DNA of 13,873 bases from Desulfofustis sp. (GTDB lineage Bacteria; Desulfobacterota; Desulfobulbia; Desulfobulbales; Desulfocapsaceae). Every line of letters begins with the position of its first letter. The stretch's first letter is position 1. The notes under the pieces are model-generated. The model made no database searches, had not been told where the DNA came from, and saw only the letters and a program-made list of their open reading frames with translations. The stretch spans positions 1-13,873 of the forward strand of contig JARFQM010000325.1 in NCBI GenBank assembly GCA_029287755.1, read 5' to 3'. Positions 1 to 7,277 of this stretch are shown here, piece by piece. The translations under genes and the position numbers were made by a program.

Positions 1-1
1 G

Positions 2-481
2 AACTATGTCTACCATGACGGCTCCATCTACTTTCACTGCGCCCGATCAGGAGAAAAACTTGACAATCTGAAGCGCGATTCCCGGGTATGTTTCGAGGTG
101 GATATTCCGCTTGCCTATCTCGATCTCGACTATTATGGTGAGAACCCTGAGAGCTGTGGGGTGACGCAGTTTTATCACAGTGTCGTCATTCGGGGCCGGG
201 CCGAGATCGTCAGGGACATCGACGAAAAAACGGCGGCGCTCGAGGCCCTGGTGGCGAGCCATGAGCCCGAGGGCCGCACCTTCCGGAAAATCACCGCGGC
301 CATCAAAGCGGTTGGCCTCTGCGAAGTGGTGGCGGTGAGAATAGAGAGGATCAGCGGCAAAAGCGGGCTGGCCCAGAAGAAAAGTGACGAGGAAAAGAAC
401 GCGCTCAGCACCTTCCTGGAAAACAGGGGTCTGCCCGGCGACACCGAAACAGCGGCTCTCATCACTGGTAAAGAGAAGTAG
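2..481 (+). CDS. Pyridoxamine 5'-phosphate oxidase-fold (flavin/nucleotide-binding, NimA-like) protein, 5'-truncated
   Basis: The reading frame is open from base 2 and stops with TAG at 479-481, so 159 C-terminal residues are visible and the start lies outside the window. The visible part opens with NYVYHDGSIYFHCARSG, then EKLDNLKRDSRVCFEV. This is the typical strand and FMN-phosphate-contact region of the Pyridox_ox_2 / NimA-like family: a 'dGsIYfHcA..G.Kl..l..d.rVcFev' pattern. Members are small split-barrel FMN-binding proteins, often described as putative nitroimidazole reductases; the physiological substrate is usually unknown. A GVTQFYHSVVIRGRAEIV segment follows, as in the family. The C-terminal 60 residues are charged and helical. 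The protein is probably cytoplasmic. glyA starts 42 bases downstream on the same strand, so the two may be co-transcribed. Family membership is fairly sure, function is not. Confidence 0.85.
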   Translation, partial: NYVYHDGSIYFHCARSGEKLDNLKRDSRVCFEVDIPLAYLDLDYYGENPESCGVTQFYHSVVIRGRAEIVRDIDEKTAALEALVASHEPEGRTFRKITAAIKAVGLCEVVAVRIERISGKSGLAQKKSDEEKNALSTFLENRGLPGDTETAALITGKEK

Positions 482-523
482 AACAGATTGGATTGACTGG
501 AACTTGAGCGGAGGGAGAGGGAG

Positions 524-1768
524 TTGGAAGCTATCAAGTCAACGGACATTGAGATATTCGGACTAATCAAGCAAGAGGAACAACGGCAGTGCGACAAAAT
601 CAGGCTGATTGCCTCGGAAAATTACGTTTCAGCCGCAGTGCTTCAGGCCACCGGTACGATTCTGACCAATAAATACTCGGAGGGATACGCCGGTAAGCGT
701 TATTACGAGGGCCAGCAGATCATCGACCAGATCGAGTGTCTGGCCATCGAACGGGCCCGTACGCTGTTCGGGGCAGAGCATGTGAATGTCCAACCCTATT
801 CAGGCTCACCCGCGAATGTGGCAGTGTATCTGGCTTTTCTGAATCCCGGCGATACCATCCTGGGCATGGCCTTGCCCCATGGCGGTCACCTGACCCATGG
901 AGCCAAAGTCAGTATCTCGGGAAAATATTTCAAGGCCGAGTCCTATGAGCTGAACCGGGAGACCGGCCTGATCGACTATGACGCCATTCGTGAAAAGGCG
1001 CTTTCCTGCCGGCCGAAAATGATCATAGCCGGTCACTCGGCCTATCCCCGTCATATCGATTTCGCCCGATTCAGAGCCATCGCCGATGAGTGCGGGGCAC
1101 TGCTCATGATTGACATGGCTCACTTCGCCGGCCTGGTGGCCGGCGGTGCCCACCCTTCACCCATACCTTTCGCCGATGTGGTTACCACTACTACCCACAA
1201 GTCCCTGCGTGGTCCCAGGGGCGCGATGATACTCTGCAAGGAGCAGTATGGCGAGGCAATTGACAAGGCTGTTTTCCCGGGCCTGCAGGGGGGGCCGCAC
1301 AATAGCACCACGGCGGCCATGGCCGTGGCTTTTAAGGAGGCGGACAGCAAGGAGTTCAGAGACTATGCCCGCCAGGTGGTTGAAAACGGCCGCACCCTCG
1401 CTGAGACGCTGAACAGCAAAGGCTTCGATCTGATTACCGGGGGGACTGACAACCATCTTTTGCTGGTCGATCTCACCAGCAAGAATATTGGCGGCAAACC
1501 AGCAGCCAAAGCTCTTGACCAGGCTGGTATCGTCGTCAACTACAACACCATTCCATTCGATCCGCGCAAGCCCGGCAGCCCCAGCGGCATCAGGCTTGGC
1601 ACTGCGGCGGTGACCTCCCGCGGTTTCGGGGAGAGGGAGATGATCCAGGTTGGCGAGTGGATTAACGAGGTAGTTGCTGATCCGGAGAACCAGCCCCTGC
1701 TGGCCGATATCGCCGAACATATCGCCGACTACTGCAGGGACTATCCGCCGCCCGGCATCGACGTCTAA
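524..1768 (+). CDS. glyA: Serine hydroxymethyltransferase
   Basis: This PLP enzyme interconverts serine plus tetrahydrofolate with glycine plus 5,10-methylene-tetrahydrofolate. It is the main source of one-carbon units and is cytoplasmic. The 414-residue product has the normal bacterial length. Family signatures run in order: LIASENYVS near residue 28, LTNKYSEGYAGKRYYEG (about 47-63), NVQPYSGSPANVAVY, LPHGGHLTHG, the DMAH motif, and VVTTTTHKSLRGPRG with the PLP Schiff-base lysine at K226. Further on come FPGLQGGPH, SGGTDNH-like TGGTDNHLLLVDL, and SGIRLGTAAVTSRGF near the C-terminus. The start is the TTG at 524, preceded by a purine-rich GGAGGGAGAGGGAG Shine-Dalgarno stretch. An in-frame stop (494-496) lies just upstream and no ATG fits better. 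The flavin-binding protein ends 42 bases upstream, and the gene downstream is convergent with an 18-bp gap. Confidence 0.98.
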   Translation: MEAIKSTDIEIFGLIKQEEQRQCDKIRLIASENYVSAAVLQATGTILTNKYSEGYAGKRYYEGQQIIDQIECLAIERARTLFGAEHVNVQPYSGSPANVAVYLAFLNPGDTILGMALPHGGHLTHGAKVSISGKYFKAESYELNRETGLIDYDAIREKALSCRPKMIIAGHSAYPRHIDFARFRAIADECGALLMIDMAHFAGLVAGGAHPSPIPFADVVTTTTHKSLRGPRGAMILCKEQYGEAIDKAVFPGLQGGPHNSTTAAMAVAFKEADSKEFRDYARQVVENGRTLAETLNSKGFDLITGGTDNHLLLVDLTSKNIGGKPAAKALDQAGIVVNYNTIPFDPRKPGSPSGIRLGTAAVTSRGFGEREMIQVGEWINEVVADPENQPLLADIAEHIADYCRDYPPPGIDV

Positions 1769-1786
1769 CGGGCGTGGCGACGGTGC

Positions 1787-2014
1787 TCAGGCCTGGGGCA
1801 GCGGCGAGGTCGCTTTCAACCTGCTGATGATGACAAAGGCCAGGGCGGCACGCTCGTTTCTGGTCAAATCCTGCTCCAACTTCTCCAGCGCGGCCTGTAT
1901 CTTTGCAGAAGATCCGGGTTCCTGCTCGGTCAGGCGCCAGGCCTCGGCCATCTGCTGTTCATTGATGCAGTGAACCGACTTGCCACCCATCAGGGGTATG
2001 GTTTCATGTGCCAC
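1787..2014 (-). CDS. Small hypothetical protein translationally coupled to the Fe-S carrier gene
   Basis: This is a 75-residue product that I do not recognise. It starts at a GTG (complement of 2012-2014) inside the last codons of the IscA-type gene, overlapping it by 11 bases in another frame. The Shine-Dalgarno match upstream (GGGGGTGAT, a few bases before the GTG) is near perfect, which supports a real, translationally coupled gene. The sequence starts MAHETIPLMGGKSVHC and continues as largely helical, charged sequence (INEQQMAEAWRLTEQE, then IQAALEKLEQDLTRNERAAL). It ends with a hydrophobic patch AFVIISRLK. There is one cysteine (C16) and no signal peptide. Overlap with the Fe-S carrier suggests a linked role, but nothing in the residues proves it. 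It converges on glyA with an 18-bp gap. Confidence 0.6.
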   Translation of the reverse strand: MAHETIPLMGGKSVHCINEQQMAEAWRLTEQEPGSSAKIQAALEKLEQDLTRNERAALAFVIISRLKATSPLPQA

Positions 2015-2366
2015 AGCTCATCACCCCCTTGTCCAGTTCAGGAAATCCGGCCAGGCCGAAACTGGCCCCGCAGCCGCAGGAAGACTCATTGCTGGCGTTG
2101 TTGAAACGAAAACCGGCGGTAATCAAGTCGTTGGAATAGTCGATGACGAGCCCCAGAAGATAGGGAATCGATTCAATATTGGAAACGATATCGATGCCGT
2201 TGTGGCTCTCGAGCACTTTTTCAGCGCTGTCCATCTCCGAGTCGATCTCGGCATCGTAGGTCATCCCGGCGCAGCCCCCGGTTTTGACGATTACCCGCAG
2301 GAATTTGCCTTCTCCGGCTCCCTGGCTGCGAAGCATTTTCTCAGCATTTTCAGTAATATTTACCAT
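2004..2366 (-). CDS. A-type iron-sulfur cluster carrier (IscA/HesB/ErpA family)
   Basis: A-type carriers accept Fe-S clusters from scaffold proteins and pass them to apo-enzymes in the cytoplasm. The 120-residue protein has the three family cysteines that hold the cluster: C32 in TGGCAGMTYD, and C97 and C99 in SSCGCGASF. The spacing matches the family (Cys, about 64 residues, Cys-x-Cys). The SIPYLLGLVIDYSNDLITAGFRFNN stretch before the last two cysteines is typical of HesB-like domains. A short tail after CGCG carries one extra cysteine (C118). The ATG at 2366 has no obvious Shine-Dalgarno sequence. I cannot assign it to IscA, ErpA or NfuA-type subgroups from sequence alone, so no symbol is given. 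The next gene overlaps its 3' end. Confidence 0.93.
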   Translation of the reverse strand: MVNITENAEKMLRSQGAGEGKFLRVIVKTGGCAGMTYDAEIDSEMDSAEKVLESHNGIDIVSNIESIPYLLGLVIDYSNDLITAGFRFNNASNESSCGCGASFGLAGFPELDKGVMSCGT

Positions 2367-2753
2367 AATGATTCAGGTTCATGAGTTGCATTGGTTATCT
2401 TAGTTTGTGTACCACGTTGTCGTATCCATATAATAGGGCAGATTGATAAAAATAAAAGGTTCGACATTAAATAAAACGATTAATTAGTGTTGAAGCATTA
2501 ATCATCTGAACTAATGGTTTCCCATTATCGGGCTATAGGCCAGCAAGTTCAGTGTCCCTAGTAACGCATCGGTGGTCGCCCATGCCCGATCTGATGTCTC
2601 TTGCCCGGTGGTATTGATCACTTAACTGGGTTTACCTCCATCGAAACGTGCAGTCACCATGATGAACTGGAAGGATGAACTTTTCACCAGAATGATTACA
2701 TTTAGCGCTGATTAACAGAAGAATGAAACCCGCCTTAAATAAACGAGGAATAT
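2367..2753. other. Intergenic region between Fe-S carrier gene and small acidic gene
   Basis: This 387-bp stretch has no convincing ORF. It is more AT-rich than the flanking genes, especially 2400-2520. It must hold the promoter of the minus-strand Fe-S carrier gene and probably that of the plus-strand small gene. On the plus strand a TATAAT at 2429-2434 has only a poor -35 (TTGTGT, 18 bp upstream). On the minus strand a TATTAT overlaps the same place with an equally poor -35. A near-palindrome GGGCTATAGGCC lies around 2530-2541. I see no tRNA-like or terminator-like structure. Confidence 0.5.
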
Positions 2754-2960
2754 ATGGGACGAGACAAGCTGTCTGAACTGCGAGAGGAATGGTACAGCGA
2801 ATCTGACGAAAAGCCCGAAACCGTCGAAGAAGAAGTGGACGACGAACTGCTGGCTCTGAACATTCTGTTCAAGTCACGCGGCGTCACTGTTGCCGGTGAA
2901 GACAGTGTCAAAGTGGAGTCCGATGATCCTGATGATAGTGCTGAACCCGGTAAAGAATAG
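2754..2960 (+). CDS. Small, highly acidic hypothetical protein
   Basis: A 68-residue product starts at an ATG with a good Shine-Dalgarno sequence (GAGG about 6 bases upstream) and ends with TAG. The composition is strongly acidic. It begins with a short basic/hydrophobic start (MGRDKLSELREEWY), followed by an Asp/Glu-rich run around residues 15-30 (DEKPETVEEEVDDE). A compact hydrophobic piece, LLALNILFKSRGVTVAG (about residues 31-47), comes next, then a second acidic tail. There are no cysteines, no signal peptide and no membrane segment. I recognise no family. It stands alone between two intergenic regions, with the minus-strand genes around it facing other ways. A small regulatory or adaptor protein is possible, but this is speculation. 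Confidence 0.6.
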   Translation: MGRDKLSELREEWYSESDEKPETVEEEVDDELLALNILFKSRGVTVAGEDSVKVESDDPDDSAEPGKE

Positions 2961-3107
2961 TAGACCCAGATAAGCCTGGCAATTTCCGTTTAACAGCCCA
3001 CCCAATTTTGTGAAGCGCTTGTGAATTGACTGCTTCTGCTGCGCCAGGCTCACGATTCTAATACTCTGGTAAGCAGTTATTTGTTCAAAACATCAGGGAT
3101 TGTTTAT

Positions 3108-4301
3108 TTATCGGGGGGCCTGGTAGCCTCCCAGACAGCCCTGGGGCGAGAGAACAATCTGCCAGACTTGATTCCGGCGGGCCCTGAATGAGCCGGCGCA
3201 GGAGAGCAGATAATATTTCCACATGCGGTAGAAACGTTCATCGTAGGCCGCCTTCGGCAGGCGCTCGAAACTGCTGTCGAAATTTCTGAACCAGTGCCTC
3301 AGGGTGATGTCGTAATCGGTCCCGAAACTGTGCCAGTCTTCGATGACAAAGAGCCCTTCCGCAGCTCCAGTAATCTGTTTGGCGGAAGGCAGCATCGAAT
3401 TGGGAAAGATATAGCGGCTGATCCATTTATCTATGGTGGGGCCCGATTTGTTGCGGCCGATGGTGTGCAGCAGGGCCAGACCATTGCTGGTCAACAGACT
3501 TTTCTGCTGCTCCATGAAGGTTCGGTAGTTTTTGTGCCCCACATGTTCAAACATGCCGATCGAGACAACCCTGTCGAAGGTTCCGGTCAGCTCCCGGTAA
3601 TCCTTGAGCTCGATAGCCACCGGCAGACCCCGACAATGATCCCGGGCATACTGCGCCTGCTCCCTGGAGACGGTAATGCCGACCACCTGCACGCCGTAAT
3701 TTCTGGCGGCGTAAGCTGCCATGCCGCCCCAACCGCAGCCGATGTCGAGCAGCCGCATGGAGGGCTCGAGCTGCAGTTTTCGACAGATGAGTTCCAGTTT
3801 TGCTTCCTGGGCCTGATCAAGTGTGGATGCGTTTTTCCAATAGCCGCAGGAATAGATCATCAACTTGTCAAGCATGTGTTCGTAGAGGTCGTTGCCCAGA
3901 TCATAATGGTGGCGGCCGACCTGAAATGCCCTCGAGATTTTCTGTTGGTTGACGATTCTGGCCTTGAGGGCGGATACCCCGTCTCGCCAGGTCAAGGACT
4001 GCTCGTAGAGTTTGGCCCGAAAAATCCGGTAGAAAAGCTCATCCAGGGCTTCGGCATCCCACCATCCGTCCATATAGGACTCGCCCAGACCCATTGATCC
4101 TTCGGCCAGGACCCGGGCATAGAAGCGGTCGTCGTGGACCTGCATGTCCCAGGGACGGGAACCGCCAATTTTGATGTCGGCTTTGTTGAGGATGTACTGG
4201 CAGCGCTCTTTGAGATCAAACGCGTCTAATTGGATTTTTACTCTGCTGGCCGGGTGACCATGCAGGTGCGGCATGTTGAAAAAGCGATCGTAGAAACTCA
4301 T
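3108..4301 (-). CDS. cfa: Cyclopropane-fatty-acyl-phospholipid synthase
   Basis: The enzyme transfers a methylene from S-adenosylmethionine to the double bond of unsaturated acyl chains in membrane phospholipids. This is typically a stationary-phase or stress modification at the inner face of the membrane. The 397-residue protein has the SAM-binding motif LDIGCGWGG at 185-193. The active-site residues known from the E. coli enzyme are all present with a constant offset of 13: C152 (YSCGYW), E252 (GMFEHVGH), H279 (LLHTIG) and Y330 (SFGTDYDITLRHW). The N-terminal domain (1-125) precedes the VGRHHYDLGNDLYEHML entry to the catalytic domain. The ATG at 4301 has a weak, distant Shine-Dalgarno (AAGGAT). 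The gene is transcribed alone, divergent from the helix-hairpin-helix gene. Confidence 0.97.
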   Translation of the reverse strand: MSFYDRFFNMPHLHGHPASRVKIQLDAFDLKERCQYILNKADIKIGGSRPWDMQVHDDRFYARVLAEGSMGLGESYMDGWWDAEALDELFYRIFRAKLYEQSLTWRDGVSALKARIVNQQKISRAFQVGRHHYDLGNDLYEHMLDKLMIYSCGYWKNASTLDQAQEAKLELICRKLQLEPSMRLLDIGCGWGGMAAYAARNYGVQVVGITVSREQAQYARDHCRGLPVAIELKDYRELTGTFDRVVSIGMFEHVGHKNYRTFMEQQKSLLTSNGLALLHTIGRNKSGPTIDKWISRYIFPNSMLPSAKQITGAAEGLFVIEDWHSFGTDYDITLRHWFRNFDSSFERLPKAAYDERFYRMWKYYLLSCAGSFRARRNQVWQIVLSPQGCLGGYQAPR

Positions 4302-4385
4302 GACAGCAGATCTATCCTTGTGATTCCAAGAGCGAGCGATACCCCCGCCGATTTACTTTTTCTGTTGTATCAAAATAAATACTAA

Positions 4386-4416
4386 TCCCTCCCAAGTCAA
4401 ACCCGGGAAGGAGGGA
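4386..4416. other. Inverted repeat in the cfa / helix-hairpin-helix divergent intergenic region
   Basis: TCCCTCC at 4386-4392 is repeated inverted as GGAGGGA at 4410-4416, giving a 7-bp stem around a 17-base loop. It sits in the 260 bp between two divergent genes, so it could be an operator or an element in a 5' leader. It has no U-tract to make it a clear terminator. The stem is short and could be chance. Confidence 0.3.
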
Positions 4417-4566
4417 CCACTGCCTCTGTCTTAACCTAGCCCGTATACGTCAACTGAATGTCAGACTCCGCTTTTAATTTGACGCTTAACACCTCTCAAA
4501 GGCCGAAGAGAGAATATGAGCGCACTGATTACAGTGTCCCAGACAAAGTCAACAAGGAGTGCAATG

Positions 4567-4896
4567 ATGAATGTGAGAACCCTGATTTTAACCGTTTTAT
4601 GCACGGTAGCTCTGGCTGTTTCGATCAGTCAGGGATTTACCGCGGAACAAAATGTGGGAATGGCGCAAACCGATCAGGCGGATTCTGAGGTTGTTGTAGC
4701 CGAAAAAATCGACATCAACCAGGCTGACCCGGATGAGCTTACCAAGCTGCCGGGAATAGGAACCAGTACGGCAGCAAAAATATCCGCTTACAGAGATGCG
4801 AACGGACCATTCAAATCGCTCGACGAACTGCTCAATGTGAAGGGTATAGGACCGGAGAAGCTCAAGAAAATCCGAACGCTGGTCACTCTTTCCTAA
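4567..4896 (+). CDS. Secreted helix-hairpin-helix protein, ComEA-like
   Basis: The product is about 109 residues. An N-terminal signal peptide or anchor (MNVRTLILTVLCTVALAVS, continuing to SQGFTA) is followed by a short linker and one ComEA-type helix-hairpin-helix repeat pair. That domain runs from IDINQADPDELTKLPGIG through AAKISAYRDANGPFKSLDELL to VKGIGPEKLKKI. The two G-h-G hairpins (LPGIG and VKGIGP) are the DNA-backbone-binding loops of this family, and ComEA proteins bind incoming DNA outside the membrane during transformation. A stand-alone domain with a signal peptide and no SLBB domain is common in Gram-negative bacteria, where the role is often unproven. AAGGAG at 4554-4559 best fits ATG 4567 (7-base spacing); ATG 4564 is the alternative. 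A longer frame from 4516 lacks a ribosome binding site and would bury the signal peptide. Confidence 0.88.
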   Translation: MNVRTLILTVLCTVALAVSISQGFTAEQNVGMAQTDQADSEVVVAEKIDINQADPDELTKLPGIGTSTAAKISAYRDANGPFKSLDELLNVKGIGPEKLKKIRTLVTLS

Positions 4897-4925
4897 GGGG
4901 GCGCCAGCATAAAAGCACCATGGCG

Positions 4926-4958
4926 GCAGGGCATGCGGCAATTGCCGTGATGCCCTGC
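4926..4958. terminator. Hairpin between convergent genes, probable bidirectional terminator
   Basis: GCAGGGCAT (4926-4934) pairs with ATGCCCTGC (4950-4958). Inside the loop, CGGCAATTGCCG is itself palindromic, so a long, nearly continuous stem forms. It lies 29 bases after the stop of the helix-hairpin-helix gene and 9 bases beyond the stop of the convergent minus-strand gene. The U-tracts are poor: TCTCTTTC follows on the plus strand, and a TTTTAT lies about ten bases further out on the minus strand. Intrinsic termination may therefore be inefficient. Confidence 0.55.
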
Positions 4959-4967
4959 GCGTCTCTT

Positions 4968-5876
4968 TCAGTTCGACACTGTAACATCAACTATCTGTTT
5001 CGCCTTAAGGTTCCATCCAGGGTGGGAGTGATCGGCGAAACACAGGCATTGACAGTGCTTTGCCAGGGAGCCGAGCACGGTAAGGGGGTCCTCCCTGGGT
5101 GTGCCGGGTCCCACTGCGTCGAAACAGTCAATAAGCAGGACAGGTGCGCCCTGGGCATCGTTGTCACCTGCGTGGGAGTGTGGGAGTCTCTGCAGCTCTT
5201 CGCCGTATCGCAGGGAGATAAATTGCGGCAGCCGCCGGACCATTATGGCACGAGCTTCGGAAAACCTGCTGGCGCGGAGCACTTTCTCGACGAGGTCATT
5301 AAGGCCGTCACGCTCAGGCAGGCCCGCCAGCCAGGTGGCCAGTTGCTCCGCCAGGGATCCTTTGATGCGATCAGTTGGCGCGGTTTCAGCCAGCAAACGA
5401 TAAATGTGCGGGGCATCGGCTCTCTCTGGTGACTCGCGGTGCAGCAGATCTTTTATGTCTTCGGACACTTCGCTCCAGCGGCTGGAACTGGCGATTTCAA
5501 CAAAATTGATCCAGCGGGAGTAATCGAGCCTCCTGCCCACTTCAACCCGATCAGTCGCATAAAGGGGCCGACTAATGGCACCGAGTTCCTTGACCAATGA
5601 GGCCGGGGTATCGAAAATGCCGAAAACGATGGTTCTTTTTTCCGGTGCGATGACTCGACGAAGGCCGCTGGCCGAAACCGTCTCCAGAGGCAGATCCTTA
5701 AACGGCTGATTGATCCGGCAATCGAACGGCGGGTTTAGGCACTGAATCGCTTTGAGAGCGTGCTCGCCGGCCAGTCTGTTGGGAAAACGCAGCAGGGTGA
5801 CGGTGGTGCTCAGCATCACCCAGTCGGTCACCGGAAAGCAGCCCACCCCTCTTATTTTCAGTTGCCGCAGGCGCAT
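4968..5876 (-). CDS. Hypothetical protein, possible degenerate ABC/RecF-like ATPase
   Basis: This is a 302-residue product that I do not assign to a named family. It begins MRLRQLKIRGVGCF, the kind of first strand seen in RecF/SMC/ABC-type ATPases. Where a Walker A would be expected there is instead FPNRLAGEHALKAIQCLNPP (31-50), with no GxxGxGKS/T. Near the C-terminus, PVLLIDCFDAVGPG (245-258) resembles a Walker B followed by a D-loop, and CQCLCFADHS (275-284) resembles the H-strand region. The middle (100-230) is helical, with many Arg/Glu residues. It has no signal peptide or membrane segment and five cysteines. The aldo/keto reductase gene ends 46 bases upstream on the same strand, so they are probably co-transcribed. 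The ATPase comparison is my inference from pattern only. The ORF itself is well supported by length and context; its exact start is less certain because no clear Shine-Dalgarno precedes it. Confidence 0.75.
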   Translation of the reverse strand: MRLRQLKIRGVGCFPVTDWVMLSTTVTLLRFPNRLAGEHALKAIQCLNPPFDCRINQPFKDLPLETVSASGLRRVIAPEKRTIVFGIFDTPASLVKELGAISRPLYATDRVEVGRRLDYSRWINFVEIASSSRWSEVSEDIKDLLHRESPERADAPHIYRLLAETAPTDRIKGSLAEQLATWLAGLPERDGLNDLVEKVLRASRFSEARAIMVRRLPQFISLRYGEELQRLPHSHAGDNDAQGAPVLLIDCFDAVGPGTPREDPLTVLGSLAKHCQCLCFADHSHPGWNLKAKQIVDVTVSN

Positions 5877-5922
5877 GAATCGTTGAGCTTTCGCCTCAGA
5901 TGTGCATGGTTTTCGGCAACAA

Positions 5923-6951
5923 TTATTGTTTCAGTGCTTCAGAGGTCAACATATCGATGCCCATGGGCTGCATCCAGGCAGGATAGGTCGGCTGCAGCGC
6001 CGTCAGTTCCTCGATGGTTCGAAGATCTTCCTGGTCGAGGGTAAGCTGGGCCGACTGCAGATTGTCGTCCAGCTGCTCGAGCTTGGTTGCCCCGATCAGA
6101 ACGCTGGACACAAAGGACCGCTGCATCACCCAGGCCAGCGCCACCTGGGCCATGGAGGCCTGATGTTTCTCGGCGATGGGTCGGAGCGCCGCCACCACTT
6201 TATAACCCTTGTCGATATCAACCGGGGGAAAATCAAATTTTGCCCGTCTGCCGCCTTCCGGCACGGGATTTTCCTTTGAGTATTTACCGCTGAGAAAGCC
6301 GGAAGCCAGAGGGCTCCAGGTCATCAATCCCAGCCCGTTGGCTGCCAGAAAGTCCTGGTATTCTCCATCCAGATCACGGCCGAGCATCGAGTAGTACATC
6401 TGGGCGCCGGCCATCGGGGTAAAGTGCTGGCTGAGCTGGAGATCGATCATCCGCTGCGCCTTCCAGGCCGGATAGTTGGAAAACCCCGGATAGCGTATCC
6501 AGCCTTTCTGAACGGCAGCTTCCAGGGCCCTGGTCGTTTCTTCCAGAGGGGTCCACGGATCGGGTATATGAAGGAAAAAGAGGTCGATATAATCGGTGTC
6601 GAGCCGTTTCAGACTGTTTTCAATCGACTGCAGGATGTAGCGAGAGGACAGGCCTGCCGAAATGATCGAGTCGCCGCTTCTGAAGCCGCATTTGGTAGCG
6701 ATCAGCACATCCTGTCGCTTGCCCTTCAAAGCCTTGCCGAGCATCACTTCTGATTGGCCCGAGGTATACATGTCGGCGGTGTCGAAAAGATTTACCCCGG
6801 CGTCGATGCAGGTATGTACCATTCTGTCCGCCAGGTATTGATCCACTTTGTTGACCAGCTCACCAACCAGCACCCCTTCTCCGAAGGTCATGGCGCCGAA
6901 GGCGAGTTTGGACACGATTAAACCGGTATCTCCAAATTGTGCATAGCGCAT
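5923..6951 (-). CDS. Aldo/keto reductase
   Basis: This is an NAD(P)H-dependent oxidoreductase of the AKR superfamily, 342 residues, cytoplasmic. The classic catalytic tetrad is present: D57 and Y62 (NLFDTADMY), K87 (IATKCGF) and H128 (FFLHIPD). The N-terminus, MRYAQFGDTGLIVSKLAFGAM, is the usual first barrel strand. The nucleotide-binding C-terminal region follows (GLMTWSPLASGFLSGKY, then VSSVLIGATKLEQLDDNL). The pattern resembles the YajO/Tas/potassium-channel-beta-like group (general aldehyde or ketone reduction), but the substrate cannot be read from sequence. The ATG at 6951 is chosen because GAGGTGA lies 6 bases upstream. The frame stays open for 28 more codons to a start at 7035, which has no ribosome binding site and no family match. 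The unknown 302-residue protein follows 46 bases downstream. Confidence 0.95.
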   Translation of the reverse strand: MRYAQFGDTGLIVSKLAFGAMTFGEGVLVGELVNKVDQYLADRMVHTCIDAGVNLFDTADMYTSGQSEVMLGKALKGKRQDVLIATKCGFRSGDSIISAGLSSRYILQSIENSLKRLDTDYIDLFFLHIPDPWTPLEETTRALEAAVQKGWIRYPGFSNYPAWKAQRMIDLQLSQHFTPMAGAQMYYSMLGRDLDGEYQDFLAANGLGLMTWSPLASGFLSGKYSKENPVPEGGRRAKFDFPPVDIDKGYKVVAALRPIAEKHQASMAQVALAWVMQRSFVSSVLIGATKLEQLDDNLQSAQLTLDQEDLRTIEELTALQPTYPAWMQPMGIDMLTSEALKQ

Positions 6952-7277
6952 GGGGGTCACCTCAATTTGTGATAGATTAATCAGTAGCGCGGAAACATCC
7001 CGATGAGACGATGTCGAAAAAACAATAGTCAGCATCGTTGGTAAATAAAGGTGCGCTGCCGGGTCATTTGTCAGCCCCGCTTATCGAACATTCTGGTTTT
7101 TCAGCTGAATTTTGCATTCCAAGCACCCCGTCCGCACAAATGAACGAGGGGCCGGGCCTGCGTCCGACAATACGGCCAGAGGGGATGGATTGGACTTATG
7201 GGGCCATGTATAGTACAAAACCATCATCCTGCAGCCACGGACCGGCGGGGGATTCACTTATGGAATGAGGCGACCTC
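6952..7277. other. Divergent intergenic region between aldo/keto reductase and histidinol phosphatase genes
   Basis: These 326 bp should carry the promoters of both flanking genes. A 76-codon plus-strand frame (7038-7268) has low-complexity, Pro/Ser-rich sequence and no ribosome binding site, so I do not call it. I see no convincing -35/-10 pair. The only clear structural element is the small hairpin over the ribosome binding site of the downstream gene, listed separately. Confidence 0.45.

Noticed and set aside
2973..3050. AGCCTGGC / GCCAGGCT inverted repeat downstream of the small acidic gene
   Set aside because: The arms are 8 bp but 62 bases apart, with no U-tract; too weak to call a terminator or operator.
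3294..4097. 267-codon plus-strand frame opposite cfa
   Set aside because: It is an antisense shadow of a gene with all Cfa active-site residues intact.
4458..4688. 76-codon frame starting upstream of the helix-hairpin-helix gene
   Set aside because: It overlaps the signal peptide gene in another frame, has no ribosome binding site, and shows no recognisable pattern.
7038..7268. 76-codon plus-strand frame between the aldo/keto reductase and histidinol phosphatase genes
   Set aside because: It starts with GTG without a ribosome binding site, has Pro/Ser-rich composition with no recognisable fold, and lies where divergent promoters are expected.
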